The translations under genes and the position numbers were made by a program. A DNA stretch of 64,000 nucleotides from Aradus depressus (lineage: Eukaryota; Arthropoda; Insecta; Hemiptera; Aradidae), in assembly GCA_963662175.1 (NCBI GenBank), contig OY759225.1, positions 6,707,107 through 6,771,106 on the forward strand. The letters are read 5' to 3'. Shown here piece by piece: positions 52,123-62,462 of this stretch. Positions within the stretch are counted from its first letter, which is position 1, and every line of letters starts with the position of its first letter. The notes below the pieces were generated by a model. That model was not told the DNA's origin. It saw only the letters and a list, made by a program, of their open reading frames with translations, and searched no databases.

Positions 52123-52658
52123 TGATACGTTGCTCAGTAGTATAGTGTGTGACAGTGATACAGATGGTGAGGTTGCCAGGGTGCCGGGGCTGGGTCAGTA
52201 CCCCGCTCTAACGGGACCAAACGGCCGTTCACCCTTCCATTCCCACTTTCCTCATCACGCTCTCTCTGTCTCTCTTTATCCACCTTTCTGCACTTTTTCT
52301 TATATTCTGCATCTCTGCCTCTTACATTCTGCACTTCTTCCTCTTTAATTCTGCACTTCTTCTTAAATTCTCTCCTTCTTCGCCTTCTTATTTTCCATTT
52401 TTTTTTTTTTTTGCCCAACGTTCTGTCTCATATTTTTAAATAAAATATATACAATAATAAAAATCCCTACGCTAATGGCCATAGCAGCCGATGCGTTGAA
52501 AAAAAAAAAAAATCTATGAAACAAACAGCCAAGTAAATATTATCATTGAAAAACAGGGAAAGAAGATCGATCTCTAAGGGAGGGGGCAGGACGGAGATTG
52601 TATTCTGCGTATGGAGACGTGCTCCCCTGAATTCGCCTCTGCGTAATTTTTTTGCTTT
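52123..52658. other. Unassigned; pyrimidine-rich repeats
   Basis: 52285-52395 has five imperfect units beginning TTCTGCACTTCTTCC or similar, spaced about 20 bp. The Lys/Arg/Glu-rich minus-strand frame (52134-52418) is a by-product of this tract. Confidence 0.6.
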
Positions 52659-52950
52659 CATGCCCAGGCTTTTACTATAAGGTCATATCGCCTACAACCT
52701 GTTTCGTCACTCTGGTGAACATGAGCCCTACTCAACTATGGGAATCCTAAATTTTGCCTACCCTAAATTTATATTCAATTAAGGTAAGGATCTTTAACGA
52801 GTACCCGACATCGTACAGGCTCGGAACCATCTTTAAAACGTCCCATCCGAATAACGGCGTGCTCATGGTTTTTTCACTTCCCAGATAATAAACTTAAAGG
52901 CTTTGGCGCCGGGTTTCGAACCCGCGATCTTGAGGTCAGTAATCTTGAGC
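52659..52950 (-). mobile_element. SINE-B copy
   Basis: CATGCCCAGGCTTTTACTATAAGGTCATATCGCC to a B box read on the minus strand as GCGGGTTCGAAACCCGGCG (about 52913-52931). The A box is replaced by a duplicated TCTTGAGCTTAC/TCTTGAGGTCAG segment. Confidence 0.87.
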
Positions 52951-53169
52951 TTACTAATCGCTTGGATCCTAAGGAGAGAACTGTTCTGGGAAATTGCTTG
53001 AATGGGTCTGTTGTTGGTCGAGTGTCAAGGAACTGTGCTGGCCAGTGAACCTCTCCTCAGCCATTGTCCTAACAACACTAGCACACTCTGTAGGATGGAG
53101 AGCTTCATAGGACAATTCCGTCCATAGTTTGCCATGTATAAAATTCCTAATATTAATAAATTTAATAGG

Positions 53170-53476
53170 ATTAGTTATTGTGACTCCTGCCCGAGGTTTA
53201 ACTATGAGGTCATATCGCCTACTACCAAAGCTCTCTTTCGTTGCTTTGGTGGACATGAGCCCGACTCTACTCTGGGAGTCCTAAATGTTGCCTACCCAAG
53301 TTTATTTTATTTACTTGGGGTAGGTATATGTATCGAGTTCCTGACACGCTCGGGACCATCGCTTAACGTCTCATCAGTTTTTTCACCTCCCAGATAAATA
53401 ACTTAAGGGTTTTGGCCGGGTTACGAACCCGCGATCAGCTCAGTAGGCTAACACTGCTCTGAGCTACCGGAACCCT
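53170..53476 (-). mobile_element. SINE-B copy
   Basis: Complete from TTAGTTATTGTGACTCCTGCCC to GAGCTACCGGAACCC. The B box on the minus strand is GCGGGTTCGTAACCCGG and the A box GGTAGCTCAGAGCAG. Confidence 0.88.
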
Positions 53477-53568
53477 CTAATAAAAAAAAAATACAATATA
53501 TACTATTTTTATTATGTTTTTAATTATAATTATTTTATGAAATATGGAAGAAAAAAGTTAATTAATTA

Positions 53569-53666
53569 TTAGTTAGTTAATTATTTAACATATATATAAT
53601 ATATATAATATATACATATATATATATATATATATTATATATGTTAAATAATTAACAAATAACTAA
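53569..53666. repeat. A+T-only palindrome, ~30 bp arms
   Basis: TTAGTTAGTTAATTATTTAACATATATA pairs with TATATGTTAAATAATTAACAAATAACTAA around a TA-rich centre. Confidence 0.85.
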
Positions 53667-53839
53667 ACAATAAAATGTATATAACAAATACAATAATTGT
53701 ATTATTAATTATTGATAATAATAAACTTATTAAACCAAATTAATTACGATAGAAATTATAGGATATTGCTGGCTTACTTCTGTCAAGAAATTAAAAATGA
53801 AAGCAAAGTATGGATTTCTAGCTTTTGTATACGAAATAC

Positions 53840-54006
53840 GACTTTTTGTTTCTTGTTTTTACCATTGTGAAAAAAATTCCATTTCCGAATACCATAGCCA
53901 TCCTATTTTGGGTAATTCTCAGTAAGGTAAATCGCAGCTGATGAGGATTGGAACTGAAGACCTTTTGGTTGGTAGGCAGACGCGCTGTCCACCCCACCAC
54001 CATATC
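53840..54006 (-). mobile_element. SINE-C (third tRNA-derived SINE), single copy
   Basis: Minus strand: GGTGGTGGGGTGGACAGCGCGTCTGCC (A box GGGTGGACAGCGC), then AGTTCCAATCCTC as a weakened B box about 35 bp later, followed by CTTACTGAGAATTACCCAAAATAGG. The tRNA-like spacing is convincing. No other copy here, so the 3' limit is a guess. Confidence 0.6.
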
Positions 54007-54515
54007 AGGTGTGTTGTGTGTGTGTCCGACTACTAGTAGTTAGCGTAGTGGTGAGTCAGTGGTACCATGAGGGTCAGTTGGGTTCCTCTGACGTCATGTG
54101 GGGACTCCACTGACGCATCATACTACAGTTAGATCGGGGTGAACCTCGGGTCGTCTGGCCGTTGCCTTCTCCTTCTTAGAATATACTGTACACTCATTGG
54201 TTCTAAATTCTAACTGTATATGAAATATTCTTCATTCTGGGAATGAATCGTATCAATTAGTACCTACAAGCAAAAATTTCATGGTGAAGTCCATAAAGAC
54301 ATTTTTGAAACTGTATTTCTTATGAAAGAAGGGAGTTTTCCCCTAGTCTCCCATTATTCGGTTGGTTTTACTATTTACAATCGATGAAAAATGCTATATT
54401 CAGTTTTCACTGTAATTTGCAGTACAAAAATAAAAATATATGTGTTGTGGCCATAACAGGACTTTCTTATTCTAACCACACTTGTACAGATCACCCTCCC
54501 TGACTCCTCGCAAAA
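54007..54515. other. Unassigned
   Basis: Nothing recognised. Confidence 0.35.
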
Positions 54516-54519
54516 TCAT

Positions 54520-55110
54520 TTTATACGTTCTTTGGGGCGCAATACCTTTGTACGTACTAATTCAATCTCTCTAAGAGATTAACTGACTCTTGTAAATTTA
54601 ATAAGGAACATTTTTGGTAAGAAACATGTTTTCGATAGGACTAACGGTTTTCGCGTAAATCTAGCAAACGTCTAAAAAAATGTATTGCAAGATGTCAGTT
54701 TTCGGCAGGTATCTCCTGGGCCTGGGCTGATGTATACACCTAGGGACCTAAGTATCCAATCCTCTTATCCTAAGTTAATGAGTACCTAACATCGGACAGT
54801 CTCGGAGCCATCGCTTAACGTCCAATTGAAGGTCGGAGTGCTCAAGTTTTTTTTTTACCTCACAGATAGGACTAAGGACCTTGAACAGGTTTCTAATCCG
54901 CGATGTTGAGCTCAGGAAGCAAGCACGCATACCACTGAGCTACCGACGCCCTCGAGCATCTTTCGAAAACTCATATTGCATATAAAATTTGCCTTTCAGT
55001 TTTCTCTAAAACTTTTATTCGAAGAACGTTTTGATTACGTCATTAATAAGCAATATCTTGTTAAAAATACTTAGCCCTTAAAGTAAAATGGTATTTTTTT
55101 TTCGTTCGAT
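54520..55110. mobile_element. ACGGTT foldback family, copy 3, split by SINE-B
   Basis: Left arm with TTGGGGCGCAATACC, TAATAAGGAACATTTTTGGTAAG and TTCGATAGGACTAACGGTTTTCGCGTAAATC. SINE-B occupies 54740-54953. Right side (TTTCGAAAACTCATATTGC, TCTCTAAAACTTTTATTCGAAG) matches the middle of copy 2. Confidence 0.75.
54740..54953 (-). mobile_element. SINE-B copy, 5' part diverged
   Basis: TGAGTACCTAACATCGGACAGTCTCGG, GGTCGGAGTGCTCAAG, B box on the minus strand CGGATTAGAAACCTG (decayed), A box GGTAGCTCAGTGGTATGCG intact. Confidence 0.83.
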
Positions 55111-55480
55111 TTCGGCCAAAATTACTCAGATCTATCAGCATAAATGTGACACCTTTTCAAATTTCATTGCTAGAATTACTTCTGAATTAGAACTTTCATT
55201 GTTTTCATCACCGATAATTATTTTTTTCAACTGAGAGACATTTCTGCCCAATGCATAGAAATAGGTCTGTGGCCATGAATATAGCCAACAGATAGCAGCA
55301 GTCGGCATCGTATAGAGGTTTTCATGATATATCGTGATGAAAAATGTAAGCAAATAAATTATGCTGGCTGTAAGTGTAAGTAATCCTCTGTTTTTTAAAA
55401 ATGTTCTATTATAATTTTATATATATATATATTTTTTTTGGGGGGAATTATATAATTAGACTTTTGAAGGGATGATTGTT
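55111..55480. other. Unassigned A+T-rich DNA
   Basis: Nothing recognised. Confidence 0.35.
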
Positions 55481-56073
55481 TTTGAGTGGGAGCCGGCCAC
55501 GATGGGGTCCCTGACCCTCCTGTCGGGGCTACGCCCCCTCGGCAGCCCCCCCCCCCCCCCCCCCTGTAATGAGGCCCCTTCCTAGAACCACATTGTACCC
55601 CCCCACCTTCTCTAATTATTGCACCTCCTTCTCTTCTCTTCTTCTAACTGTTCCTTCCTCTCTCAGCTCTGCCAAGGTTCAAGGACAACGTCACCTCAAC
55701 GCAACACATTTGTCCGTCCAGTCTAGTCAATAGGCCAGGCTCAGCAAACGAAATTTCCGCGAGAAAAAAGTCGCAAACATTTTGTGAATTAGTTGACAAT
55801 GGTTAATGGGACAAAGTGAAATAAATAAATGGCAGTATGTACAATTATAACTAAATATAAGAAAAAATAAAATAAAGTAAATAATAATAATTATAATAGT
55901 ATTAATTCCCTTTCCACAGACATCACCCGGCTACTTATATTTCCAAATAAGAGATCTTATGCAAGTCCTCTATGACTTCATAAAGACCAACTGTATAAAA
56001 ATTTGAACGTAACCATGTTCATGACTATACATTTTTTTCTTTCTTTTCCAAGTATTAAAATAACAATTCCAAT

Positions 56074-56080
<7 letters not shown>
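55481..56080. other. Unassigned; poly(C) and G+C-rich strip
   Basis: GGGGCTACGCCCC near 55525 is a short hairpin, and a C run lies at 55546-55564. A pyrimidine-rich stretch (55620-55665) and A+T-rich DNA follow. Possibly a retroelement tail. Confidence 0.4.
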
Positions 56081-56110
<30 letters not shown>

Positions 56111-56390
56111 TATCAAATTAGTCTCTCCGGGCCTCTTCGGATGGCTCACTGGGTCCTCGGGGGGCCTGGACTGTGTCCCTCTGGTTCTTCACTGGTTCTT
56201 CTTGGCTCTTATCATCAGCCAGGAAAAAATAAATAAATAAAAATTAATAAATTCATTTTTTTTATTTTATGGTCAATATGCACGGAACTGTACACAAGAG
56301 GAGAAAAAAAAAATAATTAAAAAAATTAATATATGTACAAAAATAAAATAATAATAATAAAAATAAAAATTAAGTTTAAAAAACTATATA
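56081..56390. other. A run, (TA)n and unassigned DNA
   Basis: An A run and TA run at about 56075-56112. The rest is A+T-rich with AATAAATAAATAAA near 56228. Confidence 0.5.
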
Positions 56391-56706
56391 GGTTAGGTTT
56401 TATGACTCATGCCCGGGCTTTAACTACGAGGTCATATTGCCTATTACCAGAGCGCTCTTTCGTCGAGCCCGAATCTACTGTGGGAGTCCTAAATTTTCCT
56501 TACCCTAAATTTTTATTCATCTAGGATAGGGGTACCTGACATCGTATAGGCTCGGGACCATCGCTTAACGTCCCATCCGAAGGACGGTGTGCTTAAGTTT
56601 ATTTTACCTTCCAGATAAAATAAACTAAGGGCCTCGGTCGGGTTTCGAACCAACGATCTTGAGCTCAGAAGACAAGCACGCATACCACTGAGCTACCGGT
56701 GCCCTC
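56391..56706 (-). mobile_element. SINE-B copy, near full length with TSD
   Basis: GGTTAGGTTTTATGACTC to GAGCTACCGGTGCCCTC. A/B boxes intact on the minus strand (GGTAGCTCAGTGGTATGCG; TTGGTTCGAAACCCGACC). Flanks AAAAAACTATATA (56378-56390) and AAAAAAGTATATA (56710-56722) form a likely target duplication. Confidence 0.93.
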
Positions 56707-56743
56707 AAAAAAAAAGTATATAATATAATATTAAGAGTAGTAG

Positions 56744-56935
56744 CTCTTTCGTCGCTCAGGTGGACAATGAGCCCGGCTCTACTGTAGGGGTCATACCCCC
56801 AGTTGCCTAGGATAGGGGTCTCCCAACAAGTATCAGAAATCACGAAGGATGACATCCTCAAAGGTTTTTTTTTACCTCCCAAATAAAAAATCTAAGGGCC
56901 TCGCTGGGTTTCTAAACCGCGATCTTGTGCGGGAT
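56744..56935 (-). mobile_element. SINE-B copy, both ends lost
   Basis: GCTCTTTCGTCGCTCAGGTGGACA to GCTGGGTTTCTAAACCGCGATCTTG. It lies 38 bp from the previous copy in the same orientation. Confidence 0.82.
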
Positions 56936-57364
56936 TTTATGAAATAAAAGAGTCAAGAGATACATTTTTGAATCATCTACCCTTTAGAACTGTAAAACGG
57001 AAACAGAACTCAAACAATAAATACCAGCCACACTATCTCTTAATGTTGAAAGAAATTTTCCCATAATATGTTCCATATATTCTTCAATATGCAAAAACTG
57101 CAATTTTTCATATTTTGAAAATTATTTCTTCAATGATAGAAATATGATAGTTTTTACTCTGAAATTTAATGAAAAATGACCCAGTAAAAGTTGGTATGAA
57201 CAAAAAAAAAAAGAAAATTAAGGCGAAAACGCTAACAAACTGAAATATGATAACAGAGTTGTGGGACAATGACCTAACTCAACAGCGAACCCTATTTCAA
57301 AAAGTGCAATGCTAGTTACTCCTTTGGTTTGCTAGATCCTCAGATAAAAATTGCTGGACATAAT
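56936..57364. other. Unassigned A+T-rich DNA
   Basis: Nothing recognised. Confidence 0.35.
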
Positions 57365-57526
57365 CAAAATAAAAATGTCGGATGATTCACAGGCAATGTA
57401 CTTCCCCAGAAGGAATTAATCAATTACATTTTTGCTTTCCCTTCAAAACCAATTGACCGTTAGGGTCTTCTGAATCATCATACAAAAATTTGTGTCGACG
57501 CATTTATTATATCGGTAGATTTTGAG

Positions 57527-57700
57527 GGTGCTGGTAGCTCAGACGTAGCGTGCTAGTCTACTGAGCTCAAGATCGCGGGTTTGGAACCCGGCCGAGACCC
57601 TTAAGTTTTTTTATTTTAAGAGGTGAAAAAACCTTGAGCACACCGTCATGTATGATGTCAGATACTAGTTAAAGGTGAATAAACCTGGGTAGAGAAATAT
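57527..57700 (+). mobile_element. SINE-B copy, plus orientation, promoter end first
   Basis: A box GGTAGCTCAGACGTAGCG and B box GCGGGTTTGGAACCCGGCC (57575-57593), then AGGTGAAAAAACCTTGAGCACACCGTC and ATGATGTCAGATACTAGTTAAAGG. Confidence 0.85.
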
Positions 57701-57821
57701 ATTTATTTGGGTTCTCGCGTTGAGAGACATGTTCCCTTTCTTCCCTTCTGCGGATTCTACTGAAAATTAGTATATGTCGCCCTTATTGGTTTCTAGATAC
57801 ACATATATATTCATTATATCG

Positions 57822-58135
57822 GATCACAGATATACGGTTCAGCAAAAACATCCAACATCAAACGAATTCAGGCGTTTCAGTCAAAATCCTCAGACTGATA
57901 ACACAGTGCCCTCCATACCTAAACAACAGAACACTTCATAACGATCTTATGATGCACACAGTACCCGACACAATACAAACTACTTACATACGTTTTTTTT
58001 AGAAAACTTTACACACATACAATCCCAGAAATACGTACTTTATCTTCACAACACTTACCACAAAACCCCCGACGAAGGTTGAAGAGAAGATGGAACCGCG
58101 ACTTACTGCCTCCTTAAATCCTATTCGTTCTTAAT
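57822..58135 (+). pseudogene. Jockey-like RT C-terminus, frameshifted
   Basis: YGSAKTSNIKRIQAFQSK is read at about 57833-57886. After one missing A in the AAAA run at 57883-57886 the frame continues KILRLITQCPPYLNNRTLH and NDLMMHTVPDTIQTTYI. This is the same RT region as at 21719 but from a different, more diverged element. A frameshift and later stops make it dead. Confidence 0.82.
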
Positions 58136-58424
58136 ATTTTTTATTTTTTACATTAGTTTCCTTTACTTTTATCATCTCTCTTACCCATCCATCAAAATTG
58201 TCTTTCAATTCCTTTTCATTTATAATTTTTTATTTATTTATTTATTTTTTGTTCTTGTCCTAATAATTATTATATCATAATTATAATTAATATAATATGG
58301 GTGGCCTTCCTCTCACATGCCATTCATGCCAACATATCAATACCTACCATCATAGATGCTGGTTTTTGCACCCTAGCAACAGTTCCATCTTTCTAAATAA
58401 AAACAAAAAAATTAAAAAAAAAAA
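58136..58424 (+). mobile_element. 3' UTR and A-rich tail of that LINE
   Basis: T-rich UTR, then GGGTGGCCTTCCTCTCACATGCC and an A-rich tail at 58395-58424 that abuts the resumed TAC element. Confidence 0.75.
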
Positions 58425-58764
58425 TCGAGAGTTATCTGGCTCATACACATACATTGTTTTTTTTTTTTTTAATCAGTTGGTCGGAAAATATGAAATTCTT
58501 GTGAAAACTCAACATCGAATTTCTGACCGATTACATAACTTCCCCTATACTTCGTATTGTGAAAGTAAAAGCGCACGATTGCCCCGACCGTTCTACGAAT
58601 AGCAAAGAAGATTCGAGAGCAGGTCAGATTTAGTCCAGGAGTCTAAACAAGGCTATTAGTCAACAAGAGGATCCAACTCTTTCCAATTGGTATAGTTATG
58701 TATTCATGAAGAAATACACAAAATGGTCATGTTTTAGGATCAATCCTGAAAAATGTTTCATTAA

Positions 58765-59005
58765 ATTGGGATTAGGGATGAGGGCTTAACAGAAAAACAA
58801 CAATAACTGCCGAAGTAATGAATATATCAACCTGAAATTTCATATGTAAATCACAAACCACATAAGGACGATGCATATAAATTTTTAGCAAAATCGGCCA
58901 AAGAAAAATGGGGCTTCAGAGGAAAGCCAATTCAAAAACTCTAACTGACGATGTTACGATTCAACATGAATTTTAGTTTGATGATTCAGAAGTTTCTGAG
59001 TAATT
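58765..59005 (-). mobile_element. TAC-family element, reverse
   Basis: GGCTTAACAGAAAAACAACAATAACTGCCGAAGTAATGAATATATCAACC, GACGATGCATATAAATTTTTAGCAAAATCGGCCAAAG, then a second shorter module. Confidence 0.82.
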
Positions 59006-59595
59006 CACAGACGACTTTGTTATATTCATAATAACTTTTATAAATTAAATTAAAAATACTTATACAGTGAAATAGAGAAGCACTGAATACGAACGAAAAT
59101 ACAGTAAACGAAGAGCTGTCTGTGTGATGGTCATTCGTAAGCAAGGCTCCATTAGCTTTTGGGGCCTGAGGCTTAAGCTTCATCGTGATCCGCCATTGAT
59201 GATAGTTTTTGTATATATGCATATCTAACTGCTTACTTTACTTAAGTGCGGCCCACACATGAAAACCGAATGACTTATGCAGTCGACACATGACAAACCC
59301 TATGGCATAGTGCAGTCGATAAGTGCAAAAAGGTTACTGACCCTCTATAGAATGTGAAGCATGGTTGACCTAAAGTTCCCCGACCTGAGCCATTTCCTCC
59401 TTCATACTGGGTCACTGTCCTCCTGCCCCCTCCCTCTGTCAGGGTAGGCAGAACACGCACCACAACATCCCATTTTATAACTAGCTTGGGTACACAGCGT
59501 TGCTCGAAAAAGTCACAGGGGTTACCAGGACTTGTAACATATTTTACGATGTAATATGGAGGTTATATAATTGGTCAGAAATTCGATGATGGAAT
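59006..59595. other. Unassigned
   Basis: A scrap of TAC sequence (TTATATAATTGGTCAGAAATTCG) lies at 59562-59585. Nothing else recognised. Confidence 0.4.
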
Positions 59596-59599
59596 TTTG

Positions 59600-59830
59600 A
59601 GGCGTCATAAATTTGTTCGTATTGGTCCTATAACAACTCTGAAGGCATTTTGTTAGTTGGAAATTTAATAAGGAACATTTTTGGTAAGAAACAATTTTTC
59701 GATAGGACTAACGATTTTCGCGTAAATCGAGCAAACGACTAAAAAAATGGGTGTAAACAGGACATTTAGAACAGTTTTTCGCATGTATCTCGCAAACAGA
59801 GCGACTTTGATAATGAGATAAAATGTTGTC
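59600..59830 (+). mobile_element. ACGGTT foldback family, single arm
   Basis: TATTGGTCCTATAACAACTCTG, AATAAGGAACATTTTTGGTAAG, TTTCGATAGGACTAACGATTTTCGCGTAAATCGAGCAAACG and CGCATGTATCTCGCAAACAGAG. Confidence 0.78.
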
Positions 59831-59898
59831 ATACCTTTCGGTGGAACCCGTCGTCACTGGCTGCTGATATGACTGTTTTCACTGAAAGGTATGACAAC
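59825..59898. repeat. Hairpin, perfect 15 bp arms
   Basis: GTTGTCATACCTTTC and GAAAGGTATGACAAC around a 44-base loop. Confidence 0.9.
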
Positions 59899-59964
59899 CG
59901 TAATATATTTACTGGTGGAACTAACCCCTTAGATTATATACCAAAAATAAAACGAATATAAATA

Positions 59965-60120
59965 AATAAATGCGATGTGAGAAACTCGACCCTTATCCTA
60001 GTTAACTAAACCTGGGTTTAGGCAAAGTTTAGAACTTCGCCACCAGAGCGACGAAAGAGCGCTCTGGCAGAAGACGATATGACCTCATTGTTAAAACCCA
60101 GGATGAGTTGTGACTATTAA
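59965..60120 (+). mobile_element. SINE-B distal fragment, plus orientation
   Basis: CACCAGAGCGACGAAAGAGCGCTCTGGCAGAAGACGATATGACCTC and AAAACCCAGGATGAGTTGTGACTATTAA. The promoter half is missing. Confidence 0.75.
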
Positions 60121-60552
60121 TGTTTTAAAAAACTATAAATATAATTTGAACCCGTAACCTTCCAGACGGGAGACAGGAGGGGTGGTGCTGACTATTTTGA
60201 TGTAATGTGTTGCCACTGGACCCCCACGCATCTGGAGGGCAGTGCCCCATAGACTATCTTTGATATTCTCAGTGGATGAGGGCACCCCGATCCAGGTATC
60301 GTCCTATAATGACGTAGGTGTTGGAGTGAAGGCCAGAGTGGCCCCACGGTGGGTCTTTAGGCCAATAACCTGCTCCAAGTCACTGCTCCCTAACTTCCCC
60401 ACTCCTCTCCTTTCAACATGGAAAAACATATTCTAACGTTAGGAGATACATCTCAATATATATTTTTAGAGTTCTGTATGTCAAAGAACGTATATGAGTC
60501 TCTGACGTCTGTATATCCGTCCGTCCCTCTGCCTGAAACTTTGCACAAATTT
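60121..60552. other. Unassigned
   Basis: TATATCCGTCCGTCCCTCTGCCTGAAACTTTGCAC near 60510-60545 resembles Helitron or SINE-like spacer words common in insects, but I cannot place it. Confidence 0.35.
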
Positions 60553-60563
60553 ACTGGGTTCTA

Positions 60564-61118
60564 ATAATAATAATAAACGTCTTTATTTATTTTTCTTTTT
60601 ACAGATGTATATTAATAATATTGCCAGACAATACTCATGGTCAAATTGACCGTCTGAGGGGTTATCTCTTCTATTTCTACTCGATAATGCACATATATAA
60701 AAGTGACAAAATAAAAAAATAAAATAGTTCAAATACAAATGCAGTAATTTACAAAATTAACTTAAATGATCCTTTAAAAAACTAACAAAAAATAAAAATA
60801 AAAAACATCTTCCTGTTTATATATTATTAATAATTAAATTCTGAAACTAGCTCAAATCTATAATTCCAGGCGGCATTGCAATAGTTGATTAAACAAACAA
60901 TAAACTGAACATAGCTTAACTCTGCTTTACTAAAATAAATAAAACGAAATTCTTTTAAGTTGGGGCATACTGCAATAAAGTGAAACACATCTTCATGTTG
61001 CTTGTTATTACACATGGAGCAAAGTTTGATTTCCTTAGTGTAAGAATACTTATTTAAATAAAGAAGTTCACCTCGTACCTTCAGCACCCAACTTATCGAA
61101 TTCGCATCCATCTCTGAG
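60564..61118 (-). mobile_element. 5'-truncated LINE with perfect 11 bp TSD
   Basis: ACTGGGTTCTA flanks it at 60553-60563 and 61119-61129. On the minus strand the insert starts in the middle of an RT-type coding region and ends with AATAAAGACGTTTATTATTATTATTA, a (TTA)n tail. This is textbook target-primed insertion. Confidence 0.93.
60827..61111 (-). pseudogene. Non-LTR retrotransposon C-terminal CCHC domain
   Basis: Ninety-four residues to a TAA. KLCSMCNNKQHEDVFHFIAV then CP gives a C-x2-C-x9-H-x4-C pattern (residues 31, 34, 44, 49), followed by LKEFRFIYF. This is the zinc-knuckle-like C-terminal domain found after the RT in several LINE clades. The RT and endonuclease are cut off by 5' truncation. 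The frame is otherwise intact. Confidence 0.85.
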
Positions 61119-61129
61119 ACTGGGTTCTA

Positions 61130-61373
61130 TATAGAATTATTGAAAAGTCAATAGGCAAAAAATAAATAGGTCGTTGAAAAATATTAGGAAAATAAATATA
61201 GTATTTTTGGTTATGGGTTACGATAGCGCATGCAGGATTCTTAGAACTTACCTAAAATATGCTTCAAGTAACATTTGTATTAAATACTTTTTTGTATATA
61301 AACTGTATAATTCCAGATGTATAAACACAATGTTTTTAATGATTTTGTAAACATAGTATAAACCTAGTTAGGT
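61130..61373. other. Unassigned A+T-rich DNA
   Basis: Nothing recognised. Confidence 0.35.
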
Positions 61374-61513
61374 ATTATTATGTGACTCATGCCAACGCTT
61401 TATTTACAAGATCATATCGCCTACTACCAGAGGACTCTTTCGTCACTCTAGTGGACATCCCTGGATCTAGAGTTCAATAGGCAAGCTCGCTACGTCTGAG
61501 CTATCGTCGCCAT
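61374..61513 (-). mobile_element. SINE-B copy with large internal deletion
   Basis: GTGACTCATGCCAACGCTTTATTTACAAGATCATATCGCCTACTACCAGAG joins directly to ATCTAGAGTTCAATAGGCAAGCTCGC and GAGCTATCGTCGCC. The whole middle and B box are gone. Confidence 0.78.
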
Positions 61514-61569
61514 TGTGATAAAATATTGAAGAAATGACAAAAATTCATATAATTCAAATATAAACTGTA

Positions 61570-61866
61570 AAAAAAAAGTTGTAGGTAAATTAGCGTCAAT
61601 GTTTCCAAATTCACGATTAATTCAACAGGTTGAAAATTAATAGGTGTCTTTATTCAGAGAATTTCGAATCATACTGAATTTCGTGTTGATACATTCGTTA
61701 AATCGACAATTATTAGAGATTTTGAGTTATGGGACACCCTCCTCTGATCCACCCCTTGCCTTTAGTCGATTTGACTGAAAAGTGAGCATTAGGGGAATCG
61801 GAAAACATGAAATTTTTCACCGATTAAATAACTTCCCCTATACTTCGTATAGCCGGGGGAGCTAGA
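61570..61866 (+). mobile_element. TAC-family element, shortened
   Basis: Hairpin remnant GTTGTAGGTAAATTAGCGTC, one module (GATACATTCGTTAAATCGACAATTATTAGAG) and right end CTTCCCCTATACTTCGTATAGCCGGGGGAGCTAG. Confidence 0.82.
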
Positions 61867-62436
61867 TAAAACCCATGGAACTGGCATGATTTCGTATCCA
61901 ATAACATTGACCTAAGATTTCCCATTCGGAATGACAATATCCAAGGAATAGTTAATTTTTTTTAAATAATTTTATCAGATGCTCTCGGTACAATTGTAGA
62001 ACGATGACACATTTTAAAAAAACTGTAGCGAATGCATGAATTAACCCATATAAGGTTTTTGGCAAATTGTTAATAATACGGTAAGTTAATGCGTTAGTCA
62101 AAGCGAACAAAGGGGTGGGTACGAGGAGCGGGGGGGTGGCGCCAAAGTTCCCGCGGTCCCGGACGACACTCCTCATTGAGACGTCAATGCGCGCTTCACG
62201 CTTCACAGTCTGTCAATAAACCAACGATACGGTTTGAGAGAGAAAACAGGCGTTACTCCATGTAAAGAGGTCTTCTTCCCCATTCCTCTAAATAAATGAG
62301 AAATTTTAAATTTCTCATTAGTTACAATTTATTACTCAGTATCCCACAATATGAATATCAAACTTGAGAACTTAAATGTTTACTATTTACTTAATTTTTG
62401 ACCAAAAATGCTTTTAGTATACAAACTATAACAACA
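61867..62436. other. Unassigned
   Basis: 62110-62200 is G+C-rich. The 84-codon minus-strand frame (61952-62206) is not recognised. Confidence 0.35.
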
Positions 62437-62462
62437 CTCGTCGGTAAATCACCAGCAGTATA

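Larger units (their letters stand above)
57365..58570 (+). mobile_element. TAC-family element holding a SINE-B and a LINE
   Basis: Pieces in order: hairpin and TACTTCCCCAGAAGGAATTAATCAATTAC to ATTATATCGGTAG (57379-57523); after the SINE, CCCTTCTGCGGATTCTACTG to ATTCATTATATCGG (57735-57822); after the LINE, TCGAGAGTTATCTGGC, GGTCGGAAAATATGAAATTC and CCTATACTTCGTATTGTGAAAGTAA (58425-58565). The order of family modules is preserved. Confidence 0.88.

Noticed and set aside
52134..52418. Lys/Arg/Glu-rich 94-codon frame
   Set aside because: Produced by a pyrimidine-rich tandem tract.
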